Source: Snodgrassella communis
GTDB taxonomy: Bacteria > Pseudomonadota > Gammaproteobacteria > Burkholderiales > Neisseriaceae
Direction of reading: 5' to 3'
Assembly: GCF_914768045.1 (NCBI RefSeq)
Contig: NZ_CAJZCD010000008.1
Coordinates: 1-64,000 of the forward strand
DNA length: 64,000 bases
The translations under genes and the position numbers were made by a program. Below are positions 38,421 through 48,664 of the stretch, piece after piece. The stretch's first letter is position 1; each line of letters opens with the position of its first letter. The notes under the pieces were generated by a model. The model searched no databases. It saw nothing but the letters and a program-made list of their open reading frames with translations, and was not told the DNA's origin.

Positions 38421-40049
38421 GTGATCAGTACCAATAATATTACGATGCAGTTTGGCGCTAAGCCATTGTTTGAAAATGTGTCGGTGAAGTTCGGTGGCGG
38501 CCATCGTTATGGTTTGATTGGTGCCAACGGTTCAGGTAAATCAACATTCATGAAAATTCTGGGTGGTGATCTGGAGCCCAGCAGCGGTGAGGTGGCCATC
38601 GATCAGGGGCTGCGGCTGGGTAAGCTGCGGCAGGATCAGTTTGCATATGAAGATATGCGGGTGCTGGACGTAGTGTTGATGGGGCATACTGAAATGTGGG
38701 CAGCCATGACAGAGCGTGATGCTATCTATGCTAATCCGGATGCTACCGAAGATGATTATATGCGCGCGGCTGATCTGGAAGCTAAGTTTGCCGAGTATGA
38801 CGGTTATACGGCTGAGGCGCGTGCGGCCGAGTTGCTTGCCGGTGTGGGCATTGATGAGCATTTACATAATGCCAGCATGAGTGAGGTGGCGCCCGGTTTT
38901 AAACTGCGTGTATTGCTGGCACAGGCGCTTTTTTCCAAGCCAGATGTGTTGCTGCTGGATGAACCTACCAATAATCTGGATATTAATACCATTCGCTGGC
39001 TGGAAGGGGTATTAAACAGTTATGAATCTACCATGATTATTATTTCACACGACCGCCACTTTCTGAATGAAGTGTGTACTTATATGGCCGATGTGGATTA
39101 TGGTGGCATTACATTGTATCCGGGTAATTATGATGATTATATGCTGGCTTCAACTCAGGCACGTGAACGTACTTTGAAAGACAATGCCAAGGCCAAGGAA
39201 AAACTACAGGAATTGCAGGAATTTGTGGCACGTTTTTCTGCCAACAAATCCAAGGCAAGGCAGGCGACCAGTCGTGCTAAGCTGGCTGATAAAATTAAAG
39301 CCGATATGGTAGAAGTGAAGCCATCTAGCCGTCAGAGCCCGTTTATCCGCTTTAATTTTGACGATAAGAAAAAATTACATCGACAGGCACTGGAAGTGCA
39401 GGATTTATCCAAACGATTTGACCGGCAATTGTTTAATAAGCTGAATCTGATGCTGGATGCCGGTGAGCGTCTGGCCATTATTGGCCCGAATGGTGCCGGT
39501 AAATCCACCTTGCTGAAACTACTGGCCGGTGCATACGATGAAGCCTGCAACGAAGGCATCAAGGCAGATACAGGTACCGTTAAATGGGCGGAAAAAGCAC
39601 AGGTAGGCTATTACCCGCAAGACCATGAAAACGATTTTGATGTACCGATGACATTAACTGAGTGGATGCGCCAGTGGGGAAAAGAAGGCGATGATGAGCA
39701 GGTAATTCGTGGTACATTGGGACGCTTGCTTTTCGGCAGCAATGAAGTGGGCAAGCAGGTGCAAGTACTATCGGGTGGTGAGAAAGGCCGTATGCTGTAT
39801 GGCAAGCTGATTTTACAGGAACCGAATGTGCTGGTGATGGATGAGCCCACTAACCACATGGATATGGAAAGCATTGAAGCGTTAAATATGGCACTGGAAA
39901 AATTCCCGGGCACGCTGGTGTTTGTCTCTCATGACCGTCAGTTTGTTTCCAGTCTGGCTACGCAGATTCTTGAGCTGGATGGTGAAGGTGGTTTTGAGTA
40001 TTATCTGGGTGATTATGAAGGTTATCTGGCTAAAAAAGGTTTAGTCTGA
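38421..40049 (+). CDS. ybiT: ABC-F ATPase, YbiT type
   Basis: A 542-residue soluble protein with two ABC domains: Walker [10 protein letters not shown] near residue 37 and GPNGAGKST near 352, signatures and Walker [12 protein letters not shown] and [12 protein letters not shown] charged P-site tRNA-interaction linker lies between them ([12 protein letters not shown]). No TM segments are present. The domain lengths match YbiT better than EttA or Uup. ABC-F proteins act on stalled ribosomes. The start is GTG 38421 with AAGGA nine bases upstream. A terminator follows. Confidence 0.9.
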   Translation: MISTNNITMQFGAKPLFENVSVKFGGGHRYGLIGANGSGKSTFMKILGGDLEPSSGEVAIDQGLRLGKLRQDQFAYEDMRVLDVVLMGHTEMWAAMTERDAIYANPDATEDDYMRAADLEAKFAEYDGYTAEARAAELLAGVGIDEHLHNASMSEVAPGFKLRVLLAQALFSKPDVLLLDEPTNNLDINTIRWLEGVLNSYESTMIIISHDRHFLNEVCTYMADVDYGGITLYPGNYDDYMLASTQARERTLKDNAKAKEKLQELQEFVARFSANKSKARQATSRAKLADKIKADMVEVKPSSRQSPFIRFNFDDKKKLHRQALEVQDLSKRFDRQLFNKLNLMLDAGERLAIIGPNGAGKSTLLKLLAGAYDEACNEGIKADTGTVKWAEKAQVGYYPQDHENDFDVPMTLTEWMRQWGKEGDDEQVIRGTLGRLLFGSNEVGKQVQVLSGGEKGRMLYGKLILQEPNVLVMDEPTNHMDMESIEALNMALEKFPGTLVFVSHDRQFVSSLATQILELDGEGGFEYYLGDYEGYLAKKGLV

Positions 40050-40058
40050 TTTTGTGCT

Positions 40059-40088
40059 AACTGCCTGTATATTTACAGGCAGTTTTTT
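40059..40088 (+). terminator. ybiT terminator
   Basis: An eleven-pair stem (40059-40069 with 40074-40084) with a four-base loop is followed by T. Confidence 0.9.
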
Positions 40089-40103
40089 ATATGGGAGAAA
40101 ATA

Positions 40104-40649
40104 ATGAGTATAGATACGAACGATTCGGTAAAACTGATTGACTGTACCGAAAAAGAACACGCGGCAGCCATTCTGGCGCTTTTTAATGACACTATTGCCA
40201 ATTCTACTGCCCTGTATGATTATGAACCGCGTTCGCTATCATTCATGGAAGGCTGGTTTGCAGCCAAGCGTGCACGTAACTGTCCGGTAATTGGTGCCGT
40301 AAACGGGCAGGGAGAGCTGCTGGCATTTGCTTCATGGGGCGCATTCCGGGATTATCCGGCTAATAAATATACGGTAGAACACAGTGTATATGTACGTAAT
40401 GATTGCCGGCGACAGGGGCTGGCACGCAAGCTGATGCAGGAGCTGATTACACGTGCACAAAAGGCAGATAAGCATGTATTGATGGGGGTAATTGATGCAG
40501 CCAATAGTGGCAGCATAGCTCTGCATGAGCAGCTAGGTTTCAAACATGTTGGCACATTGCCACAGATTGGCTTCAAATTCGGCCACTGGCTGGATGCGGC
40601 ACTGTACCAGCTTATTCTGGAAACACCAGCGCAGCCTGTGGATGGTTGA
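40104..40649 (+). CDS. GNAT N-acetyltransferase, phosphinothricin-acetyltransferase-like
   Basis: A 181-residue GNAT protein with the acetyl-CoA loop RRQGLARKLMQEL (about residues 101-113), plus YVEHSVYV-like TVEHSVYVRND and GVIDAANSGSIALHEQLGF. It is most like the Pat/Bar and YncA/MnaT group that acetylates methionine-sulfone-like or phosphinothricin-like amines. The true substrate is unknown. The ribosome site GGGAG is well placed. The gene has its own start after the ybiT terminator. Confidence 0.85.
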   Translation: MSIDTNDSVKLIDCTEKEHAAAILALFNDTIANSTALYDYEPRSLSFMEGWFAAKRARNCPVIGAVNGQGELLAFASWGAFRDYPANKYTVEHSVYVRNDCRRQGLARKLMQELITRAQKADKHVLMGVIDAANSGSIALHEQLGFKHVGTLPQIGFKFGHWLDAALYQLILETPAQPVDG

Positions 40650-40667
40650 TAAGTACATGATGCGGCT

Positions 40668-41054
40668 TCAGGCAATTTTCGGCCACCAGTGCACGCTGAG
40701 TAAACCTAGTATGGTCAAGAGTAAGGAACCACCTGTATGCAGCAGCATATGGGCTATGGCTGCTGCATAGCGTTGTGACTGAAGTAATTGCACAGATTCG
40801 AGCGAAAAAGTTGAAAAAGTAGTCAGCCCGCCAAGGAAGCCGGTAATCACAAACAGCCGCCATTCTGGTGCAATATTCACAAAATGCGTAAACAGACCAC
40901 TGGACAAACCAATCAGATAGGCTCCTGTCCAGTTGGCTACTAGTGTGCCATACGGCAGGTAGGAATGAAGTGAATTCAGGCAGGTACCCAGCAGCCAGCG
41001 CAAAATAGCGCCCAGCGCAGCTCCGCTGGCAATAGCGAATAAAGATAAGTACAT
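40668..41054 (-). CDS. crcB: fluoride ion channel CrcB/Fluc
   Basis: A 128-residue, four-TM protein with the Fluc motifs G-A-x-x-R-W near the N-terminus, PYGTLVANWTGAYLIG (Asn in TM2) and GFLGGLTTFSTFS (the phenylalanine/Na+ site). It exports fluoride as a dual-topology dimer. I choose the start at 41054, which has a GGA upstream; a longer form would begin at 41081 without a ribosome site. I saw no fluoride riboswitch in the short upstream gap. It converges with the GNAT gene, 18 bases apart. Confidence 0.9.
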   Translation of the reverse strand: MYLSLFAIASGAALGAILRWLLGTCLNSLHSYLPYGTLVANWTGAYLIGLSSGLFTHFVNIAPEWRLFVITGFLGGLTTFSTFSLESVQLLQSQRYAAAIAHMLLHTGGSLLLTILGLLSVHWWPKIA

Positions 41055-41173
41055 AATGAATCCAGTAAAAATGCGATACATAATTATTTATTTTACGCTA
41101 AAGCAGTATCCGATATTGCCATGTGTAGCTGAAATGACTACGCTAGAGTTTTAGCTACAGTAAAAATATCAGA

Positions 41174-41710
41174 ATGAATTTAACCGAAACAAAAATTACC
41201 AGCAAAGAAATCTATCGTGGTTCATTTTTAAATGTTTTTGAAGATACCGTCAGCTTACCGAATGGCAATCAGGCACAACGGGTAGTGATACAGCATCCGG
41301 GAGCCGCTGCGGTTCTGGCCGTGACAGCTGAGCAGAAAGTGGTATTGGTAAGACAATGGCGCTATCCGGTGGGAGAGGCCTTACTGGAAATTCCGGCGGG
41401 CAAGCTGGATGGCAAAAATGAGGATCCGGCTGATGCTGCCTTGCGCGAGCTGGCGGAAGAAACACCTTATACCGCAGCAGAAGTTAAACTGATTCATACT
41501 TTCTATACCGTACCCGGTTTCGGTGATGAAAAAATGTATCTTTATCTGGCAGAAAATGTGCAGCCCAATAGTGCACTGGCAGCAGATGAGGATGAAATTC
41601 TTGAGCCATTGTTACTGAGCCGGGATGAGGTGCGTACGGCATTGGCCAATAACCAGATTCATGACGGCAAAACCCTGATTGCCTTGCAGTACTGGTTATT
41701 ATATTGCTAA
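41174..41710 (+). CDS. Nudix hydrolase, ADP-ribose pyrophosphatase type
   Basis: A 178-residue protein with a Nudix box of the form G-K-L-D-x4-E-x7-R-E-L-A-E-E-T, about residues 78-102. The spacing has one extra residue before the first Glu and Pro replaces the usual final Gly. The VRQWRYPVGEALLEIPAG segment is typical of ADPRase/NudF, so it probably cleaves ADP-ribose or a related sugar nucleotide to AMP. It lies 13 bases upstream of gloB and is probably co-transcribed. Confidence 0.85.
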   Translation: MNLTETKITSKEIYRGSFLNVFEDTVSLPNGNQAQRVVIQHPGAAAVLAVTAEQKVVLVRQWRYPVGEALLEIPAGKLDGKNEDPADAALRELAEETPYTAAEVKLIHTFYTVPGFGDEKMYLYLAENVQPNSALAADEDEILEPLLLSRDEVRTALANNQIHDGKTLIALQYWLLYC

Positions 41711-41723
41711 ACAGGAGTAAGCC

Positions 41724-42485
41724 ATGATGCAAATCGTTCCATTACCAGCCTTGTCTGATAATTATATCTGGTTATTGCGGCAAGGGAATCAGGCAATAGT
41801 GGTCGATCCGGGTGAAGCGGCCGTGGTGATGAATTATCTGGCTGCACAGGCGTTAAACCTGAATGCTATCTGGCTTACCCATGCTCATTATGATCATACG
41901 GATGGTGTAGCAGCGTTAAAACAACACTATCCGCAATGTCAGGTTGCTGGCTGGAGTGAGTGGCTAGAGGTGAACAGGGCAGTAAATGAAGGCAGCGAAT
42001 TTGAAGTATTTGGACAGCAGGTAGCAGTATGGCATATTCCCGGCCATACTGCTGATCATCTGGCTTATGTATTAACTGATTCTGCTGGCCAGCAACGGGT
42101 ATTTTGTGGTGATACGCTGTTTAGTGCCGGTTGCGGGCGGGTATTTCCCGGAACTATGGCACAAATGTTTGCCAGCTTACAGCGTTTAAACAGCCTGCCA
42201 GAGAATACTTTATTCTATCCGGCACATGAATATACAGCAGCTAATTTAAAATTTGCTCAGGCAGTAGAACCGGATAATCCGGCAATCAGGCAGGCAGTAT
42301 TGCAAACAGCAACATTACCTACATTACCGGTAAGTCTGGCACATGAACGTGAGATCAATCCTTTTTTGCGTACCAGCCAGCCGCCAGTTATTGCATCAGT
42401 AGTGCAGAAAGGATTATCTGAGCAGCAGTCCACTGAGCCACTGGCTGTATTTACTTACTTACGAGAATGGAAAAACCGTTTTTGA
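41724..42485 (+). CDS. gloB: hydroxyacylglutathione hydrolase (glyoxalase II)
   Basis: A 253-residue metallo-beta-lactamase-fold enzyme with THAHYDHTDG (metal site), FCGDTLFSAGCGR and YPAHEYTAANLKFA. It hydrolyses S-D-lactoylglutathione to D-lactate and GSH in methylglyoxal detoxification. The D-lactate product could feed the oxidoreductase at 6577. The ribosome site AGGAG is seven bases upstream. Confidence 0.95.
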   Translation: MMQIVPLPALSDNYIWLLRQGNQAIVVDPGEAAVVMNYLAAQALNLNAIWLTHAHYDHTDGVAALKQHYPQCQVAGWSEWLEVNRAVNEGSEFEVFGQQVAVWHIPGHTADHLAYVLTDSAGQQRVFCGDTLFSAGCGRVFPGTMAQMFASLQRLNSLPENTLFYPAHEYTAANLKFAQAVEPDNPAIRQAVLQTATLPTLPVSLAHEREINPFLRTSQPPVIASVVQKGLSEQQSTEPLAVFTYLREWKNRF

Positions 42486-42630
42486 TTACGCCATAGCTTA
42501 CAGCATGTTATCATTAAGTCAGCATAATAACGAAGGAATATATGAGTTGAAACAGGGCTGAATGATGGCAGCTGGTGATTTCAGCCAGTGAAATATCTAT
42601 GGTGATTTCAGCCTGTCAACCTGTCTGCAT

Positions 42631-43995
42631 ATGAAAACAACAAAGCCATACTGTATGGACTGGACCCGATTACTCAGTGTCCAGCGTTTTAAACTGGATA
42701 ACGGCTGTGTCGTACCTACTGTAACCGCCTCCAGTGAAGAGGGTGCGGAAGCTTTGCGTACTGATTTTCACATAGACTATGATCGCGTGGTGTTTTCCAG
42801 TGGTTTTCGCCGTCTGGCACGTAAAACGCAGGTGCATCCGTTTGCCCTACATGACCATACACATAATCGCCTCACTCATAGCGTTGAAGTAGCCAGCGTT
42901 GGACGCAGCTTGGGCAATCGTGTCGGTGTTATGCTGGCGGCTGGGAATTTCTTACCACCGGGCAGTCATGCTGCCGATATTGGCGCGATAGTGCAGGTAG
43001 CCTGTCTGGCACATGATTTTGGTAATCCGCCGTTTGGGCATACTGGTGAAGATGCATTGCGTGAATGGTTTCGCGACCCGCAGCATGCACACTATTTACG
43101 GGAACTAAGTAATGCCGAGCGTAATGATATTGAAACCTATGAGGGTAATGCACATAGCTTACGGCTGATAGCCAGTCTGGAAATGTATCAGAACGCTGGA
43201 GGCATGCGTCTTACCTCTGCGGTTATCGGCGCTTTGCTGAAATACCCTTGGACAAGTTCGGCTGAACAGGGAAGAAATAAATTCAATATTTATCAGACTG
43301 AGCTGCCTTTTATTGATTGTGTGGCTCAGGAGCTCGGACTGCCTCAGTCAGGAGAAAATCACTGGGTGCGACATCCATTATCCTATTTGATGGAAGCGGC
43401 CGATGATATTTGCTACGCCTTGCTGGATTTGGAAGATGCCGTTGAACTGGGCTTGTTGCAGGTAGATGAAGTAGAACAAATATTATCCAGATTAACCAAT
43501 AAAGAATATGACTGGCATGACTATGCCAGTCAGGGACGTTGTGCCCGTTTGCGTGGTATTGCTATTGGTCGCGCGGTAGATGATATTGCCCATACCTTTA
43601 TCAAGCATCATGGTGATTTATTAAATGGTTCATTCCGTGGCAAAGACTTACTTGCTCTGTCTAGCCCAGATGTAAATGAGGCACTAAATGCAGCCAAAGA
43701 GCTGGCGCGAACGCGGATATTCCGTCATCAAAGCAAGCTGATTACCGAAATCGCTACCTTTCCCTGTCTCGGTTCAATACTGGGGCTGCTGGTACCCGCT
43801 GTACATGCCTTTATTAAAACCGATAAATTGAGCAAACGGCAGGAATTGGCCTTATCCTTATTGAAAGAACAAAAACTGAGCAAAGACGATAGCTTATATC
43901 TGGCTTATATGAAAGTTCTGGATTTTGTCGGCGGAATGACAGATAACACCGCAGCAAAACTGGCACGTGAAGTATCTGGTATTGAAATGTTGTAG
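42631..43995 (+). CDS. dgt: deoxyguanosinetriphosphate triphosphohydrolase
   Basis: A 454-residue HD-domain enzyme. The metal motif residues are H in RLTHSVEV, HD in CLAHDFGNPPFGH, and the later D in MEAADDICYALLDLEDA. It hydrolyses dGTP to deoxyguanosine and triphosphate. The start ATG at 42631 has no clear ribosome site; ATG 42655 (MDWTRLL) is an alternative. E. coli Dgt also limits some phages, but no defence context is visible here. Confidence 0.9.
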   Translation: MKTTKPYCMDWTRLLSVQRFKLDNGCVVPTVTASSEEGAEALRTDFHIDYDRVVFSSGFRRLARKTQVHPFALHDHTHNRLTHSVEVASVGRSLGNRVGVMLAAGNFLPPGSHAADIGAIVQVACLAHDFGNPPFGHTGEDALREWFRDPQHAHYLRELSNAERNDIETYEGNAHSLRLIASLEMYQNAGGMRLTSAVIGALLKYPWTSSAEQGRNKFNIYQTELPFIDCVAQELGLPQSGENHWVRHPLSYLMEAADDICYALLDLEDAVELGLLQVDEVEQILSRLTNKEYDWHDYASQGRCARLRGIAIGRAVDDIAHTFIKHHGDLLNGSFRGKDLLALSSPDVNEALNAAKELARTRIFRHQSKLITEIATFPCLGSILGLLVPAVHAFIKTDKLSKRQELALSLLKEQKLSKDDSLYLAYMKVLDFVGGMTDNTAAKLAREVSGIEML

Positions 43996-44072
43996 ATTTT
44001 GTATCGGCTGTTTTGAAAAAACATATAAATCATAAATATAAATATTTTTTCTATGTTTGTTTGCGTTTTTGC

Positions 44073-44101
44073 TTGCCAAAACTCAGATTATTGCGTATTA
44101 T
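44073..44101 (+). promoter_or_regulatory. promoter of the tRNA pair
   Basis: TTGCCA (44073-44078), 17 bases, TATTAT (44096-44101), about 46 bases before the first tRNA. Confidence 0.6.
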
Positions 44102-44147
44102 CGCGCTTCTTGATTTTCAGTGACTCGTTGATGAGTTTGAAATCAAT

Positions 44148-44224
44148 GCACCCGTAGCTCAGTTGGATAGAGTATCTGGCTACGAACCAGAGGGTCGGGC
44201 GTTCGAATCGCTCCGGGTGCACCA
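44148..44224 (+). tRNA. tRNA-Arg (anticodon ACG)
   Basis: A full cloverleaf of 77 bases with encoded CCA. The acceptor GCACCCG pairs with CGGGTGC. The anticodon stem TCTGG/CCAGA holds loop CTACGAA, and the T arm GGGCG-TTCGAAT-CGCTC is complete. ACG is read as ICG after deamination. Confidence 0.95.
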
Positions 44225-44234
44225 GTAAGACAAC

Positions 44235-44309
44235 GCGCCCATCGTCTAGCGGTTAGGACATCGCCCTTTCACGGCGGTAACCGGGGTTCGATTCCCCGTG
44301 GGCGTGCCA
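44235..44309 (+). tRNA. tRNA-Glu (anticodon TTC)
   Basis: A 75-base cloverleaf with encoded CCA. The acceptor GCGCCCA pairs with TGGGCGT (one G-T). The anticodon loop CTTTCAC sits in the stem TCGCC/GGCGG, and the T loop is GTTCGATTC. It lies ten bases after tRNA-Arg in the same transcript. Confidence 0.95.
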
Positions 44310-44318
44310 GATTCTGAA

Positions 44319-44349
44319 AACCTGTTTGATTTTTCAAACAGGTTTTTTT
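44319..44349 (+). terminator. terminator of the tRNA operon
   Basis: An eleven-pair stem AACCTGTTTGA / TCAAACAGGTT (44319-44329 with 44334-44344) runs into a T tract. Confidence 0.9.
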
Positions 44350-44468
44350 ATTTTATTTGAATTTATGGGTGATATATTCATCTGGCTGATATAGGTCTCC
44401 ATAACCATGCTTATTAGCGTGATAACTGAATCAGCCTGAGTCATTGTCACCGATAACGGTAAATTATT

Positions 44469-46526
44469 TTATACTCCTAAATAAGCGGCACGTTGCGACA
44501 GCCAGCGTTGCAGATGTTTATTAACTGCTTCCGGTTGCTGGCTAATCAGGATCGGCGCCAGATCACGTGCTTTTTCCAGTAATGGCAAATCTTCTTCCAG
44601 ATTGGCAAAGCGCAGCATAGGTACACCACTTTGGCGTGCTCCCAGAAATTCTCCCGGGCCCCGAATATTTAAATCCTGTCTGGCAATCTCAAAACCATCA
44701 GTATTTTCATAAATTACTTTCAGGCGCGCTTTGGCTAAATCGCCCAGTGGTTCACTAAACAACAATACACAGCGGCTGGCTGCTGCTCCGCGACCCACGC
44801 GCCCGCGTAGTTGATGCAGTTGCGCTAGCCCCATACGCTCAGCATGTTCAATAACCATTAGACTGGCATTAGGCACATCCACCCCAACTTCAATCACAGT
44901 GGTTGCCACCAGTACCTGAGTACGACCTTCGACAAATGCAGCCATTACTGCTGCTTTTTCCGCAGGCTTCAGCCGGCCATGTATCAGACCTATAGTTAGT
45001 TCTGGCAATGCGGTCTGTAATTGAGCAACAGTATCCACTGCTGTTTGTAATTGTAATGTTTCCGATTCCTCAATTAACGGACATACCCAATACACCTGTC
45101 TGCCCTGAATACAGGTATGTTTGACCAGCTTTTCCACTTCATGCCGGCGGGTACTGTTCACCAGACGAGTGACCACCGGTGTGCGTCCGGGCGGCAGCTC
45201 ATCAATCACTGAAACATCCAGATCAGCAAAAAAACTCATTGCCAGTGTGCGCGGTATCGGTGTGGCAGACATCATTAACTGATGTACATCATCTCCTTTA
45301 TTCTTTAAAGCCAGACGCTGAGCTACACCAAAGCGGTGTTGTTCATCAACAATCACTAACCCCAGATTATGAAAGGCCACATCATCCTGAAACAGCGCGT
45401 GCGTGCCAACAGCCAGTTGAACGGTACCATTTGTCAGCTCATTCTTTGCCTCTTCACGGGCTTTTTTACGCACACTGCCGGAAAGCCAGACAATCCTGAT
45501 TCCTAATGGCGCAAACCATTGCTGAAATTTCAAATAATGCTGCTCAGCCAGAATTTCTGTGGGTGCCATCACGGCTACCTGAAAACCTGCTTCCATTGCT
45601 GCTGCGGCTGCCAATGCACAAACAATGGTCTTGCCACTGCCCACATCTCCCTGCAATAAACGGTGCATCGGATGTGTTTGTGCCAAATCATTAGTGATTT
45701 CAGCAATAGCGCGCTGTTGTGCCGTAGTTAAAGCGAAACCCAGATTAGCCAGTAAAGGTTGACTGATGTGTCCATCACCACATAAAGCTGTGGCATGACC
45801 ACTCAAACGCTGCTGGCGTGCCAGCCGCATTGACAATTGCTGTGCCAGCAATTCATCAAATTTCAGCCGCTGCCATGCAGGCAAAGTACCTTCATGTAAG
45901 TCCCGTGCTGTGTACTCAGGTGGAGGTGAATGCAGAAAAGTCACACTTTCCAGAAAGGGAGGTAATTGCAGTTGTTGTAATAGCTCGGCTGGCAGAGTAT
46001 CGTCTGCTGGCAGATGCTTAAGCGCAGCCTGAATCAGCCGCCGTAAAGTGGGTTGATTCAGCCCGTTCACTGTAGGATAGACAGGTGTCAGGCTTTCAGC
46101 TAATCCCTTGTCAATATCGGTACGAATTTTAGGATGTACCATTTCATCACCAAAAAAGCCATGTCTGATTTCACCCAGAGCACGAATGACATTGCCTTCG
46201 GCCAATTGCTTTTGCTGGCTAGGGTAAAAATGCAGAAAACGAAGATACAGAACATAACCGGACACATCTTTGACCTGTACTACTAACTGTTTGCGTGGAC
46301 GAAATTGTATTTGCTGATGAATTACCGTTGCTTCAATCTGCACGGGTACGCCCGTCTGGGCATCAGCAATTGGGGTGATATGAGTTTCGTCTTCATAGCG
46401 TAAAGGCAAATGCAGAGCCAAATCCCAGATATTACTGATATTGAGCTTGGCCAGTTTGGCAAGAGTGCCTGCATTAACTGGAAAAGGAAAAGCAGCAGTA
46501 GACATGTTCAAACAGATAAAAGACAT
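44469..46526 (-). CDS. recG: ATP-dependent DNA helicase RecG
   Basis: A 685-residue protein (E. coli RecG 693). The N-terminal wedge/OB domain contacts branched DNA. Helicase motifs follow: GDVGSGKT (I), VDEQHRFG (II, DEQH), MSATPIPRTLA (III), TTVIEVGVDVPNA (V) and QLRGRVGRG (VI). It remodels stalled forks and Holliday junctions. The start is uncertain: 46526 (seven extra residues) or ATG 46505, neither with a strong ribosome site. Confidence 0.95.
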   Translation of the reverse strand: MSFICLNMSTAAFPFPVNAGTLAKLAKLNISNIWDLALHLPLRYEDETHITPIADAQTGVPVQIEATVIHQQIQFRPRKQLVVQVKDVSGYVLYLRFLHFYPSQQKQLAEGNVIRALGEIRHGFFGDEMVHPKIRTDIDKGLAESLTPVYPTVNGLNQPTLRRLIQAALKHLPADDTLPAELLQQLQLPPFLESVTFLHSPPPEYTARDLHEGTLPAWQRLKFDELLAQQLSMRLARQQRLSGHATALCGDGHISQPLLANLGFALTTAQQRAIAEITNDLAQTHPMHRLLQGDVGSGKTIVCALAAAAAMEAGFQVAVMAPTEILAEQHYLKFQQWFAPLGIRIVWLSGSVRKKAREEAKNELTNGTVQLAVGTHALFQDDVAFHNLGLVIVDEQHRFGVAQRLALKNKGDDVHQLMMSATPIPRTLAMSFFADLDVSVIDELPPGRTPVVTRLVNSTRRHEVEKLVKHTCIQGRQVYWVCPLIEESETLQLQTAVDTVAQLQTALPELTIGLIHGRLKPAEKAAVMAAFVEGRTQVLVATTVIEVGVDVPNASLMVIEHAERMGLAQLHQLRGRVGRGAAASRCVLLFSEPLGDLAKARLKVIYENTDGFEIARQDLNIRGPGEFLGARQSGVPMLRFANLEEDLPLLEKARDLAPILISQQPEAVNKHLQRWLSQRAAYLGV

Positions 46527-46640
46527 GATGCAACACTGCTACCATAACATGTTTAAACGCATATCGCTATTTTGTCTGGCTTTACCGCTGATTCATGACA
46601 GATAAATGACTGATAATTATTAAACAGACTTGTTTACCAC

Positions 46641-46692
46641 AAAAAGAACCCGTTTTGCTGATCGGTAATTTTTTATCCGCAGCAAAACGGGT
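46641..46692 (-). terminator. ilvD terminator
   Basis: ACCCGTTTTGCTG (46648-46660) pairs with CAGCAAAACGGGT (46680-46692), a perfect 13-pair stem. A U tract follows on the minus strand, 16 bases after the ilvD stop. Confidence 0.9.
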
Positions 46693-46708
46693 GGTTTTTC
46701 AGAAGTAA

Positions 46709-48577
46709 TTAATCTTGTCGTTCTACCTGAGTGACATCACGTACTGCACCGGTATCAGCACTGGTAGTCATCGCGGCATAGGCGCGTAAAGCAACGGAAA
46801 CATGGCGTTGGCGCTCTACCGGCTTCCATGCACGGGCACCACGGCTTTCCATTTCTGTCCGGCGTTGTTGTAATTCACTATCAGATACAGCCAGATGAAT
46901 CCGGCGTGCAGGAATATCAATTTCAATAATATCTCCCTCGTGTACCAGACCAATATTACCGCCTTCAGCAGCTTCTGGTGAAGCGTGGCCAATTGACAAG
47001 CCGGATGTACCACCGGAAAAACGGCCATCGGTAAGTAAAGCACAGGCCTTACCCAAGCCTTTGGATTTCAAATAACTGGTTGGATAAAGCATTTCCTGCA
47101 TACCGGGCCCGCCTTTAGGGCCTTCATAACGGATAATAACCACATCACCAGCTACAATATGATTGCCCAGAATGGCTTCAACCGCAGCATCCTGACTTTC
47201 AAAGACACGTGCCCGACCGCTAAATTTAAGAATACTGTCGTCTACACCTGCGGTTTTTACCACACAGCCGCGTTCGGCCAGATTGCCAAACAAAACTGCC
47301 AAACCGCCATCTTGTGAATAGGCGTGCTCCTTATCACGGATACAGCCATTTTCGCGATCCAGATCAAGCGATGGCCACATACAGTTTTGCGAAAAAGCTT
47401 CGGTTGAACGTACACCACCTGGTGCCGCCTGATATCGTTGTTTTGCTTCGGTATTGTCTGGATTGCTTACATCCCAGTGCGCAATTGCATCTGCCAGCGT
47501 GGGCATATGCACTGTATGCACACTGGTATCCAGCAATCCGGCACGATTGAGCTGGGACAGAATGGCCATTACACCACCAGCGCGATGTACATCTTCCATA
47601 TGATATTTCTGCGTAGCTGGTGCAACTTTACACAGACAGGGAACATGCCGGCTTAACTGGTCGATATCGGCCATTTTGAAATTAACCCCAGCTTCAGTAG
47701 CAGCGGCGAGCAGGTGCAATACCGTATTGGTAGAACCGCCCATAGCGATATCAAGACTCATGGCATTATTAAACGCAGCCTTAGTAGCAATGCTGCGTGG
47801 CAGAACACTGCTATCATCCTGCTCATAATAGCGTTTGGCTAATTCAACAATACGCCGGCCAGCCTCAAGAAACAGCTCTTTACGTAATGCATGGGTAGCC
47901 AGTAAAGAACCATTACCGGGCAAAGACAAGCCCAGTGCCTCAGTCAGACAGTTCATCGAATTGGCCGTAAACATGCCGGAGCAGGAGCCGCAGGTAGGGC
48001 AGGCACTACGTTCTACATTGGCCACGGTTTCATCGCTGATCTTATCGTTACCGGCTTCAATCATCGCATCAATCAAATCCAGCTTGCGTGTCTGTTGCTG
48101 ACCATTAGACATAGCGATGATTTTACCAGCCTCCATCGGGCCGCCGGATACAAATATGGTTGGAATATTCAGGCGCATCGACGCCATCAGCATTCCCGGG
48201 GTAATTTTGTCACAGTTGGATATACACACCAGCGCATCTGCACAATGGGCATTAACCATATATTCAACACTATCGGCAATCAGGTCGCGTGAAGGCAAAC
48301 TGTACAGCATCCCTTCATGTCCCATAGCAATGCCATCATCTACGGCTATAGTATTAAATTCCTTAGCGATACCACCAGAACGCTCAATTTCGCGTGCTAC
48401 TAGCTGACCAATATTATGTAAATGTACATGGCCGGGAACAAACTGAGTAAAAGAATTGGCAATGGCAATAATGGGTTTACCGAAATCGTTATCGGCAACA
48501 CCAGTTGCGCGCCATAACGCTCGCGCACCAGCCATATTGCGCCCGTGTGTAGAAGTCTGTGAACGGTATTGTGGCAT
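46709..48577 (-). CDS. ilvD: dihydroxy-acid dehydratase
   Basis: 622 residues. The iron-sulfur cluster ligands lie in [12 protein letters not shown] and [18 protein letters not shown], and the C-terminal half has [17 protein letters not shown]. It makes 2-keto acids for valine, leucine and isoleucine synthesis. The start is ATG 48577 with AAGGGA six bases upstream; an ATG at 48583 is too close to that site. A degraded copy of its middle part lies at 49752-50058. Confidence 0.95.
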   Translation of the reverse strand: MPQYRSQTSTHGRNMAGARALWRATGVADNDFGKPIIAIANSFTQFVPGHVHLHNIGQLVAREIERSGGIAKEFNTIAVDDGIAMGHEGMLYSLPSRDLIADSVEYMVNAHCADALVCISNCDKITPGMLMASMRLNIPTIFVSGGPMEAGKIIAMSNGQQQTRKLDLIDAMIEAGNDKISDETVANVERSACPTCGSCSGMFTANSMNCLTEALGLSLPGNGSLLATHALRKELFLEAGRRIVELAKRYYEQDDSSVLPRSIATKAAFNNAMSLDIAMGGSTNTVLHLLAAATEAGVNFKMADIDQLSRHVPCLCKVAPATQKYHMEDVHRAGGVMAILSQLNRAGLLDTSVHTVHMPTLADAIAHWDVSNPDNTEAKQRYQAAPGGVRSTEAFSQNCMWPSLDLDRENGCIRDKEHAYSQDGGLAVLFGNLAERGCVVKTAGVDDSILKFSGRARVFESQDAAVEAILGNHIVAGDVVIIRYEGPKGGPGMQEMLYPTSYLKSKGLGKACALLTDGRFSGGTSGLSIGHASPEAAEGGNIGLVHEGDIIEIDIPARRIHLAVSDSELQQRRTEMESRGARAWKPVERQRHVSVALRAYAAMTTSADTGAVRDVTQVERQD

Positions 48578-48611
48578 GATCATTCCCTTGTAATGTTTTT
48601 TATCTGTAAAT

Positions 48612-48646
48612 GTAAAACAACTGCCAGCATAGTACGCAGGCAGTTG
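48612..48646 (-). terminator. terminator of the RDD gene 48665-49228
   Basis: CAACTGCC (48618-48625) pairs with GGCAGTTG (48639-48646); TTTTAC follows on the minus strand. Confidence 0.7.
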
Positions 48647-48664
48647 ATATTTGTAAACTCAGGA

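Noticed and set aside
41055-41173. Possible fluoride riboswitch before crcB
   Set aside because: The short gap lacks the conserved pseudoknot elements I would expect, so no call was made.
44148-44349. tRNA genes as an integration site for a mobile element
   Set aside because: Both tRNAs are intact, followed directly by a terminator and recG, with no partial tRNA copy or integrase nearby.
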